This document shows, piece by piece, positions 23,718 through 24,483 of a stretch of DNA of 24,483 nucleotides (position 1 is the first letter of the stretch; every line of letters starts with the position of its first letter). This DNA is from an uncultured Opitutales bacterium. GTDB taxonomy: Bacteria > Verrucomicrobiota > Verrucomicrobiia > Opitutales > Intestinicryptomonadaceae. The position numbers and the translations under genes were made by a program. Below the pieces are notes generated by a model that saw nothing but the letters and a program-made list of their open reading frames with translations, did not search any database and was not told the DNA's origin. The DNA lies in the NCBI GenBank assembly GCA_900545715.1, contig URAJ01000033.1:1-24483 (forward strand). Direction: 5' to 3'.

Positions 23718-24266
23718 GTGGCTAAAATGAAACCCGTAAAGCTCGAAAATGCCTTTCTGATGATTGAAAAAGGCCCAGTAGTTTTGATTTCAACCTCATG
23801 CCGCGGGAAAAACAACATAATGCCGCTTAGCTGGATTACTGTAATCGACTTTACCCCGCGCTTTGCGTTATGCACCGGCAGTTGGAACTATTCGTATGAA
23901 GCTCTCGTAAAGACAAAAGAATGCGTAATCGCAATCCCAGGCGTAGACTTGATAGACAAAGTAATCGAAGCCGGCAATGTCAGCGGCTCAGACACCGATA
24001 AATTCGCGCTTTGCGGATTTGAAACAGCTCCTTCAAAATTCATATCGCCTCCCCTTATAAAAGACTGCCTCGGAAATATCGAATGCAAGGTGGTCGACCA
24101 TATAAAAAAGCACGACCTCTTTATTTTGGAAGGCGTCTATGCATGGACCTGCGCGCGGAAGGAAAGCAGGGCTTTCCATGCCGTAGGCGACGGCACTTTC
24201 ATTGCGGACGGCAGAAAGCTAAACCGCAGAAAACTAATGCTTAAAATTCCTGAATGGCTCAAATAA
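23718..24266 (+). CDS. Flavin reductase family (FMN-binding split-barrel) protein
   Basis: A cytoplasmic protein of about 182 residues of the flavin reductase-like split-barrel family, whose members bind FMN and reduce flavin or serve as flavoredoxins. Diagnostic stretches are GPVVLISTSCRGKNNIMPLSWITVIDFTPRFALCTG (the start of the barrel), YSYEALVKTKECVIAIP, AGNVSGSDTDKF and HDLFILEGVYAW. The frame has ATG at 23706 and 23727, but a GAGGA Shine-Dalgarno sequence at 23708-23712 is spaced correctly only for the GTG at 23718, so I chose that. The electron donor and role are not visible. Neighbours give no hint, since the tRNA upstream has its own terminator. No clear terminator follows in the 217 bases to the window end, and I see no further complete gene there. 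Confidence 0.87.
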   Translation: MAKMKPVKLENAFLMIEKGPVVLISTSCRGKNNIMPLSWITVIDFTPRFALCTGSWNYSYEALVKTKECVIAIPGVDLIDKVIEAGNVSGSDTDKFALCGFETAPSKFISPPLIKDCLGNIECKVVDHIKKHDLFILEGVYAWTCARKESRAFHAVGDGTFIADGRKLNRRKLMLKIPEWLK

Positions 24267-24483
24267 AAAAAGTTTTACGATTACAATGCAAACTGCGCCG
24301 GCGAAAAAGATTGCGCTCACGGCAAAAAAACATCAAAGTTATTTTTATAAAAGAAGTTCTTTGATTTATTTTTACATATTTATCCTCGTCTCCCCACATT
24401 ATTCCTTTCCATTTTTAACAAAATATAAAGGGTCAACACCAAAGTCAGTGGATTTTAATGAAAGACGCCGCATTGGACAAGGA

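Noticed and set aside
24458..24483. ATG starting a possible further gene at the right edge
   Set aside because: Only 26 bases are visible, two other frames are also open, and there is no clear Shine-Dalgarno sequence.
1..24483. CRISPR arrays, insertion sequences, phage or defence genes
   Set aside because: No regularly spaced repeats, transposase, integrase, nuclease or toxin-antitoxin motifs were found on either strand.

Overview
The window reads as chromosomal DNA of an anaerobic, glycan-degrading Gram-negative bacterium, most likely a member of the Verrucomicrobiota (Opitutae/Puniceicoccales-like). This is inferred from the combination of a single-chain pyruvate:ferredoxin oxidoreductase, two PEP-CTERM exported proteins, a DUF1080 lipoprotein, a GH106-type enzyme, an RRM-type RNA-binding protein and a DUF374 acyltransferase. 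No 16S or other strong phylogenetic marker is present. I see no insertion sequence, phage gene, integrase, CRISPR array or plasmid function.

Layout from left to right. The N-terminal half of nifJ runs off the left edge on the minus strand (1-1943). After a long AT-rich gap come a PEP-CTERM protein (2468-3970, +) and a secreted GH2 beta-glycosidase (4114-5922, +), each followed by a hairpin terminator. On the minus strand follow an RRM RNA-binding protein (6398-6952), a DUF1080 lipoprotein (7634-8305) and a tight nadE-hemL pair (11474 down to 8522). A second PEP-CTERM protein (11749-13320, +) converges on an SGNH/GDSL hydrolase (15006-13624, -). The 1210-residue GH106-type alpha-L-rhamnosidase (15174-18806, +) and a secreted helical-toroid-like protein of unknown function (19000-20244, +) converge on a beta-helix lipoprotein with GH110-like features (22388-20295, -). 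Upstream of that, on the same strand, is a DUF374 lysophospholipid acyltransferase (23125-22466). The right end holds tRNA-Asp(GTC) (23365-23441) and a flavin-reductase-family protein (23718-24266).

Six predicted exported or lipid-anchored proteins (GH2, DUF1080, SGNH, GH106, toroid-like, beta-helix) suggest stepwise attack on an acylated, rhamnose- and galactose-containing polysaccharide such as rhamnogalacturonan or a microbial exopolysaccharide. The genes are mostly separate transcription units on both strands, with no SusC/SusD pair, regulator or sugar transporter between them, so this is a loose cluster and not a classical PUL. The housekeeping genes (nifJ, nadE, hemL, tRNA-Asp, acyltransferase) are interspersed. 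The least explained items are the toroid-like protein, the beta-helix lipoprotein, the two PEP-CTERM proteins, and palindromes lying in several promoter regions. I did not find a convincing new defence, mobile or RNA system.
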